The notes under the pieces are model-generated. The model saw only the letters and a list, made by a program, of their open reading frames with translations. It had not been told where the DNA came from and did no database searches. The translations under genes were made by a program, and so were the position numbers. From contig NC_079134.1 in assembly GCF_945859705.1 (NCBI RefSeq), positions 38,764,576 to 38,828,575 on the forward strand: 64,000 nucleotides of DNA, given 5' to 3'. Positions 48,524-59,129 of this stretch are shown here, one piece after another (positions within the stretch are counted from its first letter, which is position 1; the number at the start of each line of letters is the position of its first letter). Source of the stretch: Episyrphus balteatus (Eukaryota > Arthropoda > Insecta > Diptera > Syrphidae).

Positions 48524-49617
48524 TGTTCTTCCTACTCCTATAGTAACAGGGATACCACACCACCTTGTGGGGTACCTCTTCTTAAAAATTTTAAGTAGAA
48601 AATTTGTACTATCCAGCTTTTAAGCTTTTTTCGATTCATCAAACCTCCAATCACCAAAGTAAACATTGCTGAGAGCGCCTTCTATATCTCAGAATGAAAT
48701 ATAAAAACTCAAAAACAAATATGTTGAGTTAACTCTGGATGAACTTAATAAAATTTGTATATGATTTTGGGGATTGGAGGCTATACTAGTAGCGCCACCG
48801 TAGTAGTCAAAAGTTTAACTGAGTTGCTAAGGTGGAAGAAACTAGCGCCTCCTAGCCTTCAAAATTTGGAAATAGTTTTGTATACTTTTTGTATTTTTAA
48901 AAATGACGTCCATGTCATAAAATCCGTCTGTTCTGAACGTATAGTCTGATAAAACAAACAAAAACAAAATGTGGGATGTCTTGAAGACTCGAAGTCTATT
49001 GACATTTCTCACAACAACACTGTTCTAGTTTCTTTCGCTTTAGCAACTCAGTACAAACAAATTTTGACCACTGTACCGCATTTAGACTTTAACAATTCCC
49101 ATTCTTAACAATTCCTGAATTGCTTAAACTGATTATTAATGCTTCATATAAAATTAAAAACAACCTACATCTAAATAACCGCACCAATGAATTTGCAACA
49201 AACAGCTGTCAAAGTGTATAAACGTTTTTGTTTTTTTTTTGTTTAAGTAAAAATAATACAATTTACATTCAATAAGTTCAACTTGATTCCACTCAAAATA
49301 ACAAAAAATATTCATCTGGAATTCTTATCAGTAAAGTACCTATATAATTATATATATATATATATAATTAATTTAGGTCGAAGTCATTATAATAAATCTA
49401 AACATAGCATCTCCACACACATTATACCCTGTCGCTCTGTCATGCATCATCTGGTTGATGCATATATTGGCTGGGCTTCATTCGCTCTGCTCATGCGTTC
49501 AATATCAAATCTATAAATTAAATCGCTAAAGATTTCCAAGACTTCATTTGTATTTTTTACTTTGTAACGTTTACTATAAGCTTTTAATATTTTTTTTACT
49601 TTATTTTTTTCTTATAG

Positions 49618-50557
49618 CCATTTCATATGTATCAATGGCGACATACAGAAATTTCAACATCTTCTCTGCCAATGACACCTGGCAAACTTGATAAGGAATC
49701 AGCTTGGCCGTATTGTAGTACACCAACTACAAGTGTTATGCGAAATTCGAAGGGATTACCAGTTGACAGCCCTGTTGAAGTATTAGCTGCTGAGTTACGT
49801 AGAGCTATTCTAAACTGTAATAGTTTGAATGAGGTTCATGGAGTGGTTAATGAGTTACTTGTTCAACAACATCAATCGGCGAAAACAAAATCTAAACGAT
49901 GCATTCCACTTAGTGAGCTGATGAATGCTACCGAAATAACGGTCTATGAAAAAGATGCTAAAGACGTTTCAAATAATGAAAAGCGAAAGGAAGAAATCGG
50001 AGTTCAGACGAGTCAGCTTGAAGACGCACAATGTAATCTCTGTCAGAAATGTCGTAGTGAACGAAAGACAGCGAAAATTGACCAGCTTGTACAAACGAGC
50101 TTCAATGAATCAGAGGTGTCGGTTCCTAAAGTTCCACCAGCGTACGTGCCTCCACCACCACCTCCGCCTCCACCTCCTCCACCAATATCTCAAAGTGCGG
50201 GCCCAGCTCCGCCACCTCCTCCTCCTCCCCCACCAATGCCAGGTCTTGGAGCTGGACCTCCACCACCACCACCACCTCCAATGCCAATTCAGGGTGGTCC
50301 ACCTCCTCCTCCACCCCCGCCTCTACCGATATTTGGGGCACCTCCACCACCACCACCTCCTCCAGGGGGTGGACCACCAGCTCCACCTCCTCCACCCCCA
50401 CCAGGAGGTCAACCACCTCCCCCTCCACCCCCTGGCCTGCATATAAATACCCATGCAACACCACCACCTGCTCCACCAGGCGTTCCAAAAACTCCGGGTA
50501 CTTCAACTCCAACACCATTCCCAGCGCCACCTACTGGTGGATGGTTTCAAACTAGCA
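49618..50557 (+). CDS. capu: Cappuccino formin, FH1 (polyproline) exon
   Basis: The acceptor is TTCTTATAG. The exon continues the frame as PFHMYQWRHTEISTSSLPMTPGKLDKESAWPYCSTP, which mirrors Drosophila Capu. A middle linker follows (AELRRAILNCNSLNEVHGVVNELL, RCIPLSELMNATE). Then comes FH1 from about 50146 to 50450, with seven runs of 7-12 prolines separated by Gly/Ala/Met spacers. FH1 recruits profilin-actin for filament elongation. The exon ends GWFQTS in phase 1 before GTGAGT at 50558. The ATG at 49627 is internal, not the start. His/Leu-rich and Val/Glu-rich frames over the same stretch are shadows of the CCA/CCT codons. The 3-base repeats make FH1 length likely polymorphic. Confidence 0.95.
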
Positions 50558-50618
50558 GTGAGTATACATTTTCCCCTCTTTTTGTTCAGAACTGATACTA
50601 ACTCTTTCTATTTTTTAG

Positions 50619-51551
50619 CTCTGCGTAAAAATGCCGTCAATCCTCCTAAAGCTATGAAACCGCTATATTGGACACGAATTGTAGCCCCCAATCCGATTGT
50701 AACTCAAGATGTCCCAGATGGCGCTCAAAACAAAAATGGCTCCAAAGAGCTATGGCAAGAAATAGAAGAAACAAATCTCGATAACATCGACGAATTCACA
50801 GAACTCTTCTCACGACAAGCTGTTGTCCCGAAAGTCAAATTGGAAAAAGCCAAATCCATTGTGAAAACGGTCAAAGTTCTTGACAGTAAACGTTCACAAA
50901 ATGTTGGCATATTTGCTCGAAGTTTACACTTTGACATTTGTGAAATCGAACATGCAATTTATCATGTTGACACTTCGGTTGTAAGCTTGGAAGTTCTTCA
51001 GCAAATTATGGAAATTAAAGCTACAAGTCAGGAATTAGAAATGATAAAAGATGCTGCTCAAGGAGAAATCCCTTTGGATTCGCCAGAAAAATTTCTATTG
51101 AAAATCGCACAAATCTCATTCTCAGCGGAGCGTATTTCGTGTATTGTCTTCCAGGCTGAGTTCGAAGAAGCAGCCACATTGATATCGAGAAAATTGGAAG
51201 TTGTTAAGCAACTGTCACAGCTTTTGATGGAATGTGAGGATTTGAAGCTGGTCTTTTCGATAATTCTTACGTTAGGCAATTATATGAATGGTGGAAATCG
51301 GACTAGAGGGCAGGCTGATGGGTTTACGTTGGAGATTTTGGGGAAATTGAAAGATGTCAAATCGAAAGATTCAAAGACGACTTTATTGCATTTTATTGTG
51401 CAAACTTATATAAGTCGAAGGAGAAAAGAAGGTGTAGCATTGCCAGAGTTGTTGTTGCCGATACCAGAGCCGGCGGATGTTGAAAGAGCTGTGCAGGTGG
51501 ATTTAGATGAAGTTAAGCTGCAGATTATAAAGCTCAATGAGAAATTGGCAG
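50619..51551 (+). CDS. capu: Cappuccino formin, FH2 domain exon
   Basis: It follows a 61-nt intron ending TTTTTTAG and restores ...ST-LRKNAVNPPKAMKPLYWTRI, the start of FH2 with its lasso. Further landmarks are ELFSRQAVVPKV, LDSKRSQNVGIFARSLHFD, RISCIVFQAEFEE, KLVFSIILTLGNYMNGGN, RGQADGFTLEILGKLKDVKSKD and LLHFIVQTYI. The dimeric FH2 ring nucleates and caps the barbed end of actin. LGNYMN...GFxLxxLxxLxxxKsxD is the most conserved FH2 block and is intact. The exon ends EKLA plus one base before GTGAGT at 51552. Compared with Drosophila, as I recall it, a Pro/Ala-rich insert after LYWTRI is shorter here. Confidence 0.96.
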
Positions 51552-52588
51552 GTGAGTTTTTGAGGGTGCACAATTTTAATCCGTTCAAGGTAATTTATAA
51601 TCGATTCAAATTTTGAACAAAGAAAACGAAATTACAGATGATTCTCGGGTTTAACTCGGGTTGAACAATGGTTAACCAGTTCTCATCTTCTTAAATCCGG
51701 TAAATAGCAGAGGTTGAAATTTTGTCTAACATTAATTTTTGTTAAAATAGCCAAGTACATGCTTGAACCAGAGTTAAATCATTGATAAACCGCCGTTATC
51801 AGTGACTTAAGAACTTGAAGCCAGAACAACTTTTAAACAACTCAATGTTTTGATTATGGTTCGAACAAAATTTCAGGCTATTCTCGGGTTTAACATGGGT
51901 TGAACAATGGTTAATCAGCTTTCATCTTCTGAAATCCGGTAAATAGCTGAGGTTAATATTTTGTTTAATATTCATTTTTGTTAAAATAGCCAAATACATG
52001 CTTGAACCAGAGTTAAATCATTGATAAACCGCCGTTATCAGTGACTTAAGAACTTGAAGACAGAACAACTTTTAAACAACTCAATGTTTTGATTATGGTT
52101 CGAACAAAATTTCAGGTGATTCTCGGGTTTAACATGGGTTGAACAATGGTTAACCAGTTCTCATCTTCTTAAATCCGGTAAATAGCAGAGGTTGAAATTT
52201 TGTTTAACATTAATTTTTGTTAAAATAGCCAAGTTTATGCTTGAACCAGAGTTAAATCATTGATAAACCGCCGTTATCAGTGACTTAATAACTTAAATAC
52301 TACGTTTAAACAACTTAATGTTTAGATTTGGTTCGAGAGTGAGCTAACCTTCAGATTTCAACGAAATAAAGAAGGTTAATCACTGATTTAATTTTGCACA
52401 TTTGCAGTATCGGGTTTAAATTTTAACAATTTTTTAATCATTTAGTAACTTCACAATCAAAAAATAAAGTTTGATTTAAGATAAAGTACTAAACCATTTT
52501 TAGCTTCGGAGAGTAAAAGTGAACCATTTTTAATTAATGTTCAGAGTTTTACAAAGTTTAACATTCTTGACTTTTTCTTTTTCTTTAG
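51552..52588 (+). other. capu: capu intron, 1,037 nt, containing a tandem triplication
   Basis: The donor is GTGAGT and the acceptor is TTTTTCTTTAG. It interrupts the FH2 coding region in phase 1. Most of it is the 239-bp tandem repeat at 51634-52340. Confidence 0.92.
51634..52340 (+). repeat. 239-bp tandem repeat, about three copies
   Basis: ATTCTCGGGTTTAAC recurs at 51641, 51880 and 52119, a constant spacing of 239. Each unit contains GGTTGAACAATGGTTAA, AAATCCGGTAAATAGC, GCTTGAACCAGAGTTAAATC and GATAAACCGCCGTTATCAG. Copies differ at a few percent of positions, and the third decays after about 52290. Each junction carries AAATTTCAGG, which resembles a 3' splice site. It is confined to one capu intron in this window. 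Confidence 0.93.
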
Positions 52589-52886
52589 CTTGCAAAAAGA
52601 CAACACAAGAAGTCATACTTAAATCTAGCGAAGACAACCTCCAACCATTTAAAGAAAAAATTGAAGATTTTATCGAAGTTGCTGACAAGAAAGTCGACAA
52701 ATTACAAAATCGCTTAGATGAATGTCGTGAATTATTTATTGAAACTATGCGTTTTTATCATTTCATTCCAAAGTCAGGAACTTTAGAGAGTGCAACACCT
52801 GGTCAGTTTTTTGATTATTGGACAAATTTCACAAATGATTTCAAAGACATTTGGAAGAAGGAAATTGCATATCTCTGGAATGAATT
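52589..52886 (+). CDS. capu: Cappuccino formin, C-terminal FH2 exon
   Basis: It begins by completing an Ala codon, then CKKTTQEVILKSSEDNLQPFKEKIEDFIEVADKKVDKLQNRLDECRELF (52591 onward). It continues IETMRFYHFIPK and FDYWTNFTNDFKDIWKKEIAYLWNEL. This is the coiled post-FH2 part, nearly matching the Drosophila ...LFLETMRFYHFSPK...FEYWTNFTNDFKDIWKKE. It ends after two bases of a Leu codon before GTAAGT at 52887. The 69-nt intron that follows is of ordinary fly size. Confidence 0.95.
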
Positions 52887-52955
52887 GTAAGTAAAATAGA
52901 TTTTTACTTTAACTATTCTTTTATTCTTATTATAATTTTCAAAATTTTTTTTTAG

Positions 52956-53067
52956 ATTGAAAAAATCAAAAGAAAAACAAACTGCAGCATCGGCATCACG
53001 TGTTAAAACAATAAAATTAAGACCTGGTGGATTAAAAGACCGATTAATGAATCGACTCAAAAAGTAG
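52956..53067 (+). CDS. capu: Cappuccino formin, last coding exon: basic Spire-binding tail
   Basis: After TTTTTTTTTAG it continues (L)LKKSKEKQTAASASRV and ends PGGLKDRLMNRLKK before TAG at 53065-53067. The tail is highly basic and keeps the L-K-x-R-(L/M)-x-x-R pattern of the Drosophila C-terminus. In Drosophila this tail binds the KIND domain of Spire and the Capu CID, coupling nucleation to autoinhibition; the same role here is inference from the match. It is 36 residues long. Confidence 0.94.
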
Positions 53068-53241
53068 ACTGAATATAGAAATATTTTTTCTTATTTTTTT
53101 GTTTGTTTTTGCTTTTTTTTCTCTAATTAGTATTTTTTTGTAGACTCAAATACATTATAATAATAGACTTTATTGTTAAACTCAGAACAAATAATAATTA
53201 TTTAGCTAGTTACGTGTTATTTATAAAATTAATTGTTAAAA

Positions 53242-53247
53242 AATAAA
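53242..53247 (+). terminator. capu: Polyadenylation signal AATAAA for capu
   Basis: The first canonical AATAAA after the capu stop codon lies 175 nt downstream. Further AATAAA strings follow near 53278-53297. A 3' UTR of about 200-240 nt is implied. Confidence 0.55.
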
Positions 53248-53868
53248 GGTTTGTAAATAAGAAAATAATTATCATTTAAATAAATATAAAAAATAAATTG
53301 CTTAAATAGCTATTATTCGATGATTCTTTTTGAACCCTAACATTTTCGAATTCGAAAAAAGAAACTTAGTATTCGTGCAAAAAAACTGAAATTAAAAAAA
53401 AACTGTTAAATCGGGTGAATTCTATTATGAATTGAATGTACAAAAACAAAGCAAATAAAGGCTCTTCCAAATCAACGCGCAACATTTGGCGTGACTGATG
53501 TCCGGAGGGCACATTCTGTAAAAAACGAAACGAAAGCGATCTTTCGTTTTTCAAAGTCGAAATAAATTATGCGTATGTCAAATTTTCGCATTCTGCATAG
53601 GATTTGAGTGATTAGATTTAAAAACGTAGAGTGAATAATATGAAAGTTAGTTTAGAATTTCAAAATTTGTTGTTGTTTATAATGTTGACGAAGCAATAAT
53701 TAATTTTTAATATAAAATTGCATTTAAACGTTATCTATTTACGCCAATTAAGCTTAAGAGATTGAAGTTTTATTTTATTTTGTATCTTAATTTAAGGATT
53801 TTAAGCATAAAATACGACCAGAAAGAAATAATATTAACCTAATCATTTTTCTGGAATTTCCCTAAGGG

Positions 53869-54274
53869 CTCATTTATAGCTATCAGTAAAATCCATCAGT
53901 AAAAATTTTGTTTAGCTATATTGAACTTTTATTTTGAGCAAAATATTGATGAAATAAGTTGAAAGCATATTTTGACTAATTTTTTTCAAAAAGAAACAAT
54001 GCACTTGGATTTAAAATTTATTTATATATCTATTTTGAAAATTTTACTGATGAGGTTTCATTTTACTGAACAGCAGATTGCCAAATGCGAAAAAGAAATC
54101 CATTTCGTTTTACTGATGGATGGCGTTCTATTTTTTACTGTTCCGCTGCCATCATTAAAAAATTACTGATGCAATGATCAGTAAAGATGATCAGTATAAA
54201 ATTGTTTGAGGAACGAATGTCAAATAAGCATTTAATTTAATGACGTAAATTTACTGATTGCTATAAACGCTCAT
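53869..54274. mobile_element. MITE with TTTATAGCTATCAGTAAA ends
   Basis: The left end reads GCTCATTTATAGCTATCAGT and the right end is ACTGATTGCTATAAACGCTC, complementary over 17 of 18 core positions. Inside, ACTGAT and TTTTACTGA recur at least six times (54049, 54111, 54170 and others). No coding capacity beyond a 65-codon frame of no known type. Confidence 0.65.
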
Positions 54275-54529
54275 TCGTAAAACATTTCAGATTCCTGGTG
54301 TTTCAATTTTCACTGCTGAATTTTACTGATAAGAGCATGTCAAAATCTTTGACGTTTTTTAGATATAGCTTTAAAGGAAAAAAGATTGATGCATTAAACA
54401 CCGTTTTCAAAAAAGTGTAAACCATCTTTCTAGCACCAGAGGCTTAATCGGCACATCCTACATATTTTTTAGAAAACGGTGTTAAAATGCAGAACTTCGT
54501 TAAATTTAATTTTTTCATTTAAAACATGA

Positions 54530-54775
54530 CCTCATACATGGTATAAAAAGACAAGGTATGATCATTAGAGAGGCCATCTTACAAAATGGGGTAGTAAGGT
54601 TTTGACGTTTAATTTTTGGCAAAGTCAAAAGCAACAACAATTTCCTAGAAAAATTTGTTTACAAAAACAATTTCAATGGGCAGCTGTCAAAACCTTAAGC
54701 AGCCATTTTTAAGTTTTGACAGCTCTCGATACTGAGTTTTTTCTAATGATCATACCTTCTCTTTTTATACCATGG
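54530..54775. repeat. Inverted repeat (hairpin MITE) beside hAT element
   Basis: CATGGTATAAAAAGACAAGG with TATGATCATTAG on the left pairs with CTAATGATCATACC and TCTTTTTATACCATG on the right. The interior holds TTTTGACGTTTAA and GTTTTGACAGCT. The hAT element at 54779 inserted at its right end, in the CATGGGCC target. Confidence 0.65.
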
Positions 54776-54778
54776 GCC

Positions 54779-55861
54779 TAGGATTGCCAACTTTTTTAAC
54801 AATTAATAGAGTATATTTGATTTCAGAGACAAAAAAAAAGAGAATATTTGAAAAAAGAAGAGTACCATTTATTTCAAGTCTTGAAAATGTATTTTTTTTT
54901 GCTTCTTACAGTACATAACAATTTTTGTTGTTTTTAAAATATGTGTATGACCAAACGTTCAAATTCAAAATTCATATACATTAAGAGCTCATTTTTGATC
55001 AATTTCAACGAAGCCCTATTCCTCTCCTCTCGCCACTCCATATTCAAGACCGAAAATACTCTCTCAGTGAATGCTGAAGTAGAAGTGGCAAGAACAGCTA
55101 GAATATGGCTTACGAAATAAAAATACAAAATAAAAATATATAAGAAGGTTAACTCAATTTTAAATACCTTGATATTTAACAAGAAAAAATCTAATATTTG
55201 GAGGTCTTAAACAAAACAAAGTAAAATAGAGAACAAAATTTGAATAAAACAACGACAAAAATTATAGTGTTTTGTACTCTCTAAATTACAATTGTTCAAA
55301 TTAAGAAATTATAAGGTCGAATATTTTAAGCCTCGTTCTTTTTTTCATTTAATTCTATCTTTAGAAATATGAAAGTTATCCACCAATTTGTAAACGTTAA
55401 AATCATTGACTTAATATATATGGACTGCTAGAAGCATATTCAGGTGGTTCCACTTGTTTCTTCGCGATACTAGCTCCCTAAAAAAAAGCGGAGAATAAGT
55501 GCAACATTTTTGACGAAGTGCGAAAGGAACAAATATAGAAAAACAGAGAAAGCACTACCTTTTAACGACAGATGTCATTCACTAAAAGTTTCCTCTTTTC
55601 GCCGTCTAAGGTTATACCGCTAGTAGAGCTAGAAAGATGTGGAATCATTTTTTTTTCAATTTTTGTATGGAAAAGTCAAACGACTAGCAGTCCATATATA
55701 GTAGGTCAATGGTTAAAATGCTTATGCTTATGTGGTGGTACACTCAGCCTTAAGTAAAAAAAAGAGTATTTTGACGTACTCTATCAGAGTAATAGATTAT
55801 AGAGTACACATACGTGAAATAGAGTACAATACTCGTTTTTAGAGTACGGTTGGCAACCCTA
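54779..55861. mobile_element. Decayed hAT element with near-perfect 8-bp target duplication
   Basis: The ends are TAGGATTGCCAAC and GTTGGCAACCCTA, complementary with one mismatch. The flanking 8-mers are CATGGGCC (54771-54778) and CATGGACC (55862-55869), 7 of 8 identical. AGGGTTGCCA ends and 8-bp duplications are hAT hallmarks. The minus-strand frame at 54934-55182 retains the hAT C-terminal dimerisation motif, and the rest of the transposase is gone. A smaller inverted repeat with ATATATGGACTGCTAG at about 55418-55705 is nested within. Confidence 0.8.
54934..55130 (-). pseudogene. hAT transposase C-terminal dimerisation domain fragment
   Basis: The minus-strand frame reads LAVLATSTSAFTERVFSVLN, then EERNRASLKLIKNELLMYMNF. 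The pattern (A-T-S-A-xx-ERVFS ... ERNRxSxxLIxxELLxxxN) is the hAT family C-terminal dimerisation region that also occurs in domesticated BED-type proteins. The upstream part of the frame is non-homologous, and the catalytic core is absent. It lies inside an element with hAT ends, so it is a transposon relic rather than a host gene. Confidence 0.75.
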
Positions 55862-56563
55862 CATGGACCTCATACACCTATTTAAATGAGAAAAAATTCA
55901 ACCATGCATCGTGGGGAGCCATCTTGTGCCAAATTAAAAATCTGCAAAAATTGGTTCCTATTGCGTTTTTTAAAATTTTTTTTAAGGTGTTCAAAAAATT
56001 CAAGAGGTATAACTTCAAACGTGTGTACATGTGCGTTAAAATATCTTTTTTTGCTTTTTTTTTTAATTTTTTGTTTTATGTTATTAAAATTACCTATAGT
56101 ATATATCTTTTTCACTGACGTAAAGCCAAAAAAAATGTATAGTGAAAATAAATGGGAAAGTTGTCAAAAATGTTGGCAATTAAAAACAAAACAAACAAGT
56201 GGCATAATAAAAGGTGATTAAGTATCTTTAACTAATTTTATTTAATTGCTTAGCCCCGACTTCGTTTTGTTTGTCCAGTTAAGACCGGTGGTAATAAAAA
56301 ACACACCTATAATAAGGTAATATCTTCCGAACGTTGTCAAAATTTGTTTGTCAAAAATGGGCACCAATCTGTCAGGTCGGCCTTTAATTTTGTTTTAATT
56401 TATAAAATGTCATTTGAAAAAATTATAAATTAAAAAATAACAAATTTTCTTCGTGTTTCGTCACGGAAAATGGTGAATAATCATTAAAAAATTAGTGGTT
56501 TTTCGGTTTTTGTGCGTTTTTCGTCGGTAATTTAAAAAATAAGAATTTCAGTAGCTGACATTT

Positions 56564-56598
56564 GTCGCCAAATTGTCATATTTTGACAATTTGGCGAC
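56564..56598. repeat. Perfect hairpin, 15-bp arms
   Basis: GTCGCCAAATTGTCA is followed, after 5 nt, by its exact complement TGACAATTTGGCGAC. It lies about 20 bp left of the AGGGGTATTCACGATC element. It may be a terminator-like or recombination-prone structure; no function is assigned. Confidence 0.8.
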
Positions 56599-56618
56599 CA
56601 ATGCCAATTCGGAAGAAA

Positions 56619-57122
56619 TTAGGGGTATTCACGATCCGATGCAACTGGTCTAGTATCATTACAAAAGTGCAAAATTGTAAAATCTTACAACACTACAACA
56701 AAAAAAAAAAAATATGGATTGAAATTTTACAATGGTCTTGCACTTTTGCTATACCCTAACCCTATTGCAAAATAAAAATACAATGGAGTAAAATTATTTT
56801 TGACAGATGGCAGCTCACCGTCGCGTCGCCCATGATAAACAGTTTGTCCTTTTTATTCTGTTTATAATGGTTGTCTCTACTCATGTCCCGTAATTTAGTT
56901 TCTTTTGATGTAAAATAATTAGTGAAAATTAATTAACCCGAACAAAACAAAGAATTAAATTATAAAAAATGGAAAAAAAGAAGCAACGGTGGAGGAAAAA
57001 AAAAACATCATTCATGCTTCAATATTTACTATAGATAAGAAGAGGGGCGTTCACGATCTATTGTAAAAAAATAAAATTTTACATTTTTACTAGGCCTGTT
57101 GCACCAGATCGTGCATACCCCT
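56619..57122. mobile_element. MITE with AGGGGTATTCACGATC ends
   Basis: AGGGGTATTCACGATCCGAT with GCAACTGGTCTAG at the left is repeated as the complement, CTAGGCCTGTTGCACC with AGATCGTGCATACCCCT, at the right. A third related copy, AGGGGCGTTCACGATCTAT, lies inside at about 57042. About 500 bp, with a short GC-richer patch at 56805-56885 (GGCAGCTCACCGTCGCGTCG). No gene is recognised. Confidence 0.6.
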
Positions 57123-58760
57123 ACTGAGTTACACTCAAAATATACGCTGTCGGAGACCTATCACGTTTTGTAGAGCTAGTTGCACTGATTACGAAACGTT
57201 GTTTAAAAATTCTGTAACACCCCCAAAATCTGGAGTTAGGGGAAAAACGGTTTTTTGAACCTTTGTCCATTTTAAATAGCTTCGCAAAATTTGTACCCAT
57301 TTTATCCAGTTTTGGATAGAACACATTTAGACCTGTTCAATAATGTATAATATATTTTGGAATTTAAAAGTTTACAAAGTTCAAAAATTCCATTTTTTTC
57401 GTCATTTAGGTACCCAACTTCGAAATCAATTTAAAGTAGGGTCAATGTGGGTAAATGTAAACAGGGGTAAATGAGAACATGGCTCATAACAAGCTTCAGT
57501 TAAATCTCTTTGACGCATACATAAGTACAAATCTTTTATGCGTACGTATCTTTTAACTTATACGTCAAACTCATTGCTGTCAAGAGAGAATTCATTCGAC
57601 GAGCGTATTTTCCGTGAAAGATAATTTTTCAATGTTTCAAACAAGTCGTTAGTCTTTCAGAAATATTAAATATTTTTGCAGACTCAATGAAGTCAGTATA
57701 GTTTGCAAATACTTTTTAGTTTTGAATTTTGGTGTAGATTCTATGTGAAACAAACAAATTTTAAAATAGAGGACATTTATGTCGATTTGCATGTGTTTAC
57801 ATTTACCCCAGAATATTTTTCATGATGGGAAAATGTAAACAACGTATTCTGGGGGTAAATATAAAAATATATTTTTCTGAAATTATTGGTTTTAATAAAA
57901 ATAAAGTATATTTAGTCAATTACTATTGCTAAAGTGCCACGGAGTCACACTTTAAAGTAGCCAACACATCGTTTTCAGTTGATCATGTTGCAAAATCAGT
58001 CTTTGACGTAAAAAAAAAAAAATATGACGTTCAGAGCTGCTCAGGATGCATATTGGGTGCCTATCTAAAGAATCAAAAGAAGAAAACAAAAACTTTTATT
58101 GGAATTTGAAAAAGTTTTCGTCAAATGCCTTCTTGAACGTTTTTCAAGTCGTTATCTATATGATAAAGAGGAAATTCTAAATTTTAAACCACTGTTTACA
58201 TTTACCCCAAATTTGTAAAAAAACACAAACATGGTGGGGTATTTGTAAACATGCCATATTTGACAGTAATTTAAACAATTTGGTAAATATTTGTTTTTAT
58301 TTATAAAAAAGAATTGCCATCATTTCATATTTGCATTTGAAGATACCTGTCAAGTTGTTCCGTGAAAACATATTAAAATCTAAAGTCAAAAGAAAAAAAA
58401 GACATGAAATTGTTTACATTTATCCACATTGACCCTATATGTTTAAAAAAAAAAACATGCTGTTTTAAAAATGTATTAATTTTTTATGAAAATCGGTTGA
58501 AAATTGGCTTAGAAAAAAAAGTTACGATTTTAATCCAGATACAGAAATTCGAACGTTAAGGCACCGAACAAAAATGTTATTTTATCACGTAGTACGATAA
58601 CTTGGGCGCCAGGATTTGATAACGGTTTTTTGTAAAGGAGTTCAATACAATCATTTTTTACTATGAGAGGGGGGATCTATCTCCCCCCCTAAATTATTAA
58701 AAAACAACGGCAACACTTGCCTTACAGTTATAAATGATACCATTTCCGAAAGGCAGAATT
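57123..58760 (-). repeat. Host repeat copy (10.6-kb family) interrupted by a TA element
   Basis: The reverse complement of 57123-57438 is collinear with 10660-10990. After the inserted element the similarity resumes at 58436 (TATATGTTTAAAA against TATATTTTCAAAA). It gives a natural empty-site/filled-site comparison. Confidence 0.7.
57439..58435. mobile_element. 997-bp non-autonomous element inserted at TA
   Basis: It begins GGGTCAATGTGGGTAAATG and ends with the complement of GGGTCAATGTGGATAAATG (25-bp TIRs, one mismatch). TA lies on each side (57437-57438 and 58436-58437), while the homologous sequence at about 10650 has a single TA there. GTTTACATTTACCCC-type motifs recur inside at 57787, 58195 and, inverted, at 57828 and 57850. 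No transposase frame is present. TA duplication is typical of Tc1/mariner-like elements. Confidence 0.85.
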
Positions 58761-59000
58761 GTACATTTAATTTTTTTTTTTTAAATCAATATGTTTGAAC
58801 TAATTTTCTTTGAAGCAATCGATTTCAAAGTTAAAAATAGGCAAACAAAAAATATAAAAAAAAACTCATTGAATAGCTACTATTTTTGGTTAGGCTGCAA
58901 ATTTTAATACAAAATTGCTTGATTTTAAGAAAACTGCCTCAATTCAGTCCTTATCGAACAATGAAAACTTTTATGTTTCTATCTTCTATGCTTTCTAGGT
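58590..59000 (+). repeat. Fragment related to the interior of 29951-31477
   Basis: It is collinear in the same orientation with 30130-30560. Shared landmarks are ATCTCCCCCC, ACGGCAACACT, ACAGTTATAAATGAT and the CTGCCTCAATT/CTGTCTCAATT region. Divergence is high. It continues the same intergenic repeat block as 58436-58590. Confidence 0.6.
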
Positions 59001-59129
59001 TTTGAGAAAATTGAAAAATAAAAAAAAAAAAAAATTGAAAAAAAATCTGATAAAAAAAGGGAGTTTCCTTATTTTTCAATTTTCTCAAAACCTAGAATGC
59101 AAAGAAATGTACAGTTTTCATTTTTCTTT

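Larger units (their letters stand above)
28377..49617 (+). other. capu: capu intron, 21.2 kb, transposon-rich
   Basis: The donor is GTAAGT at 28377 and the acceptor is TTTTTTTCTTATAG ending at 49617. The phase is 0. It contains the Transib-like composite (29.4-31.5 kb), Gypsy-type remnants (31.6-32.6 kb), A/T-rich TTGCAACTGAAAA repeats, and at least eight MITEs listed separately. Less repetitive stretches are 35030-35950 and 42880-44470, where short CT and GT microsatellites occur and no exon is supported. Stretches 28377-29360, 33600-36200, 38700-40590, 41050-42880 and 48530-49617 show nothing I can assign beyond AT-rich DNA. Confidence 0.9.
9021..53067 (+). other. capu: capu gene (partial, 5' end outside window): exon layout
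   Basis: Six exons join in frame: 9021-9566, 28051-28376, 49618-50557, 50619-51551, 52589-52886 and 52956-53067. Every intron is GT..AG. Intron sizes are 18,484, 21,241, 61, 1,037 and 69 nt. The joined product is about 1,050 residues plus an unseen N-terminus, close to the roughly 1,060 residues I recall for Drosophila Cappuccino. Cappuccino is a formin that nucleates actin filaments together with Spire and builds the oocyte actin mesh. Exon order follows the protein: N-terminal/CID, FH1, FH2, tail. The two huge introns hold nearly all the transposon debris in the window. A probable alternative first exon is at 19521-20319. Confidence 0.93.

Noticed and set aside
49946..50530. His/Leu-rich plus-strand and Val/Glu-rich minus-strand frames of 130-170 codons
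   Set aside because: They are other-frame readings of the proline codon runs of the capu FH1 region.
49627..50595. Independent gene starting at ATG 49627 and running through to the stop after 50590
   Set aside because: The exon starts at 49618 after a strong acceptor, and a GTGAGT donor at 50558 joins it to the FH2 exon; the frame beyond 50557 is intron read-through.
54934..55182. Domesticated hAT-derived host gene
   Set aside because: The motif lies between hAT TIRs with an 8-bp duplication, and the frame is a fragment without the catalytic core.
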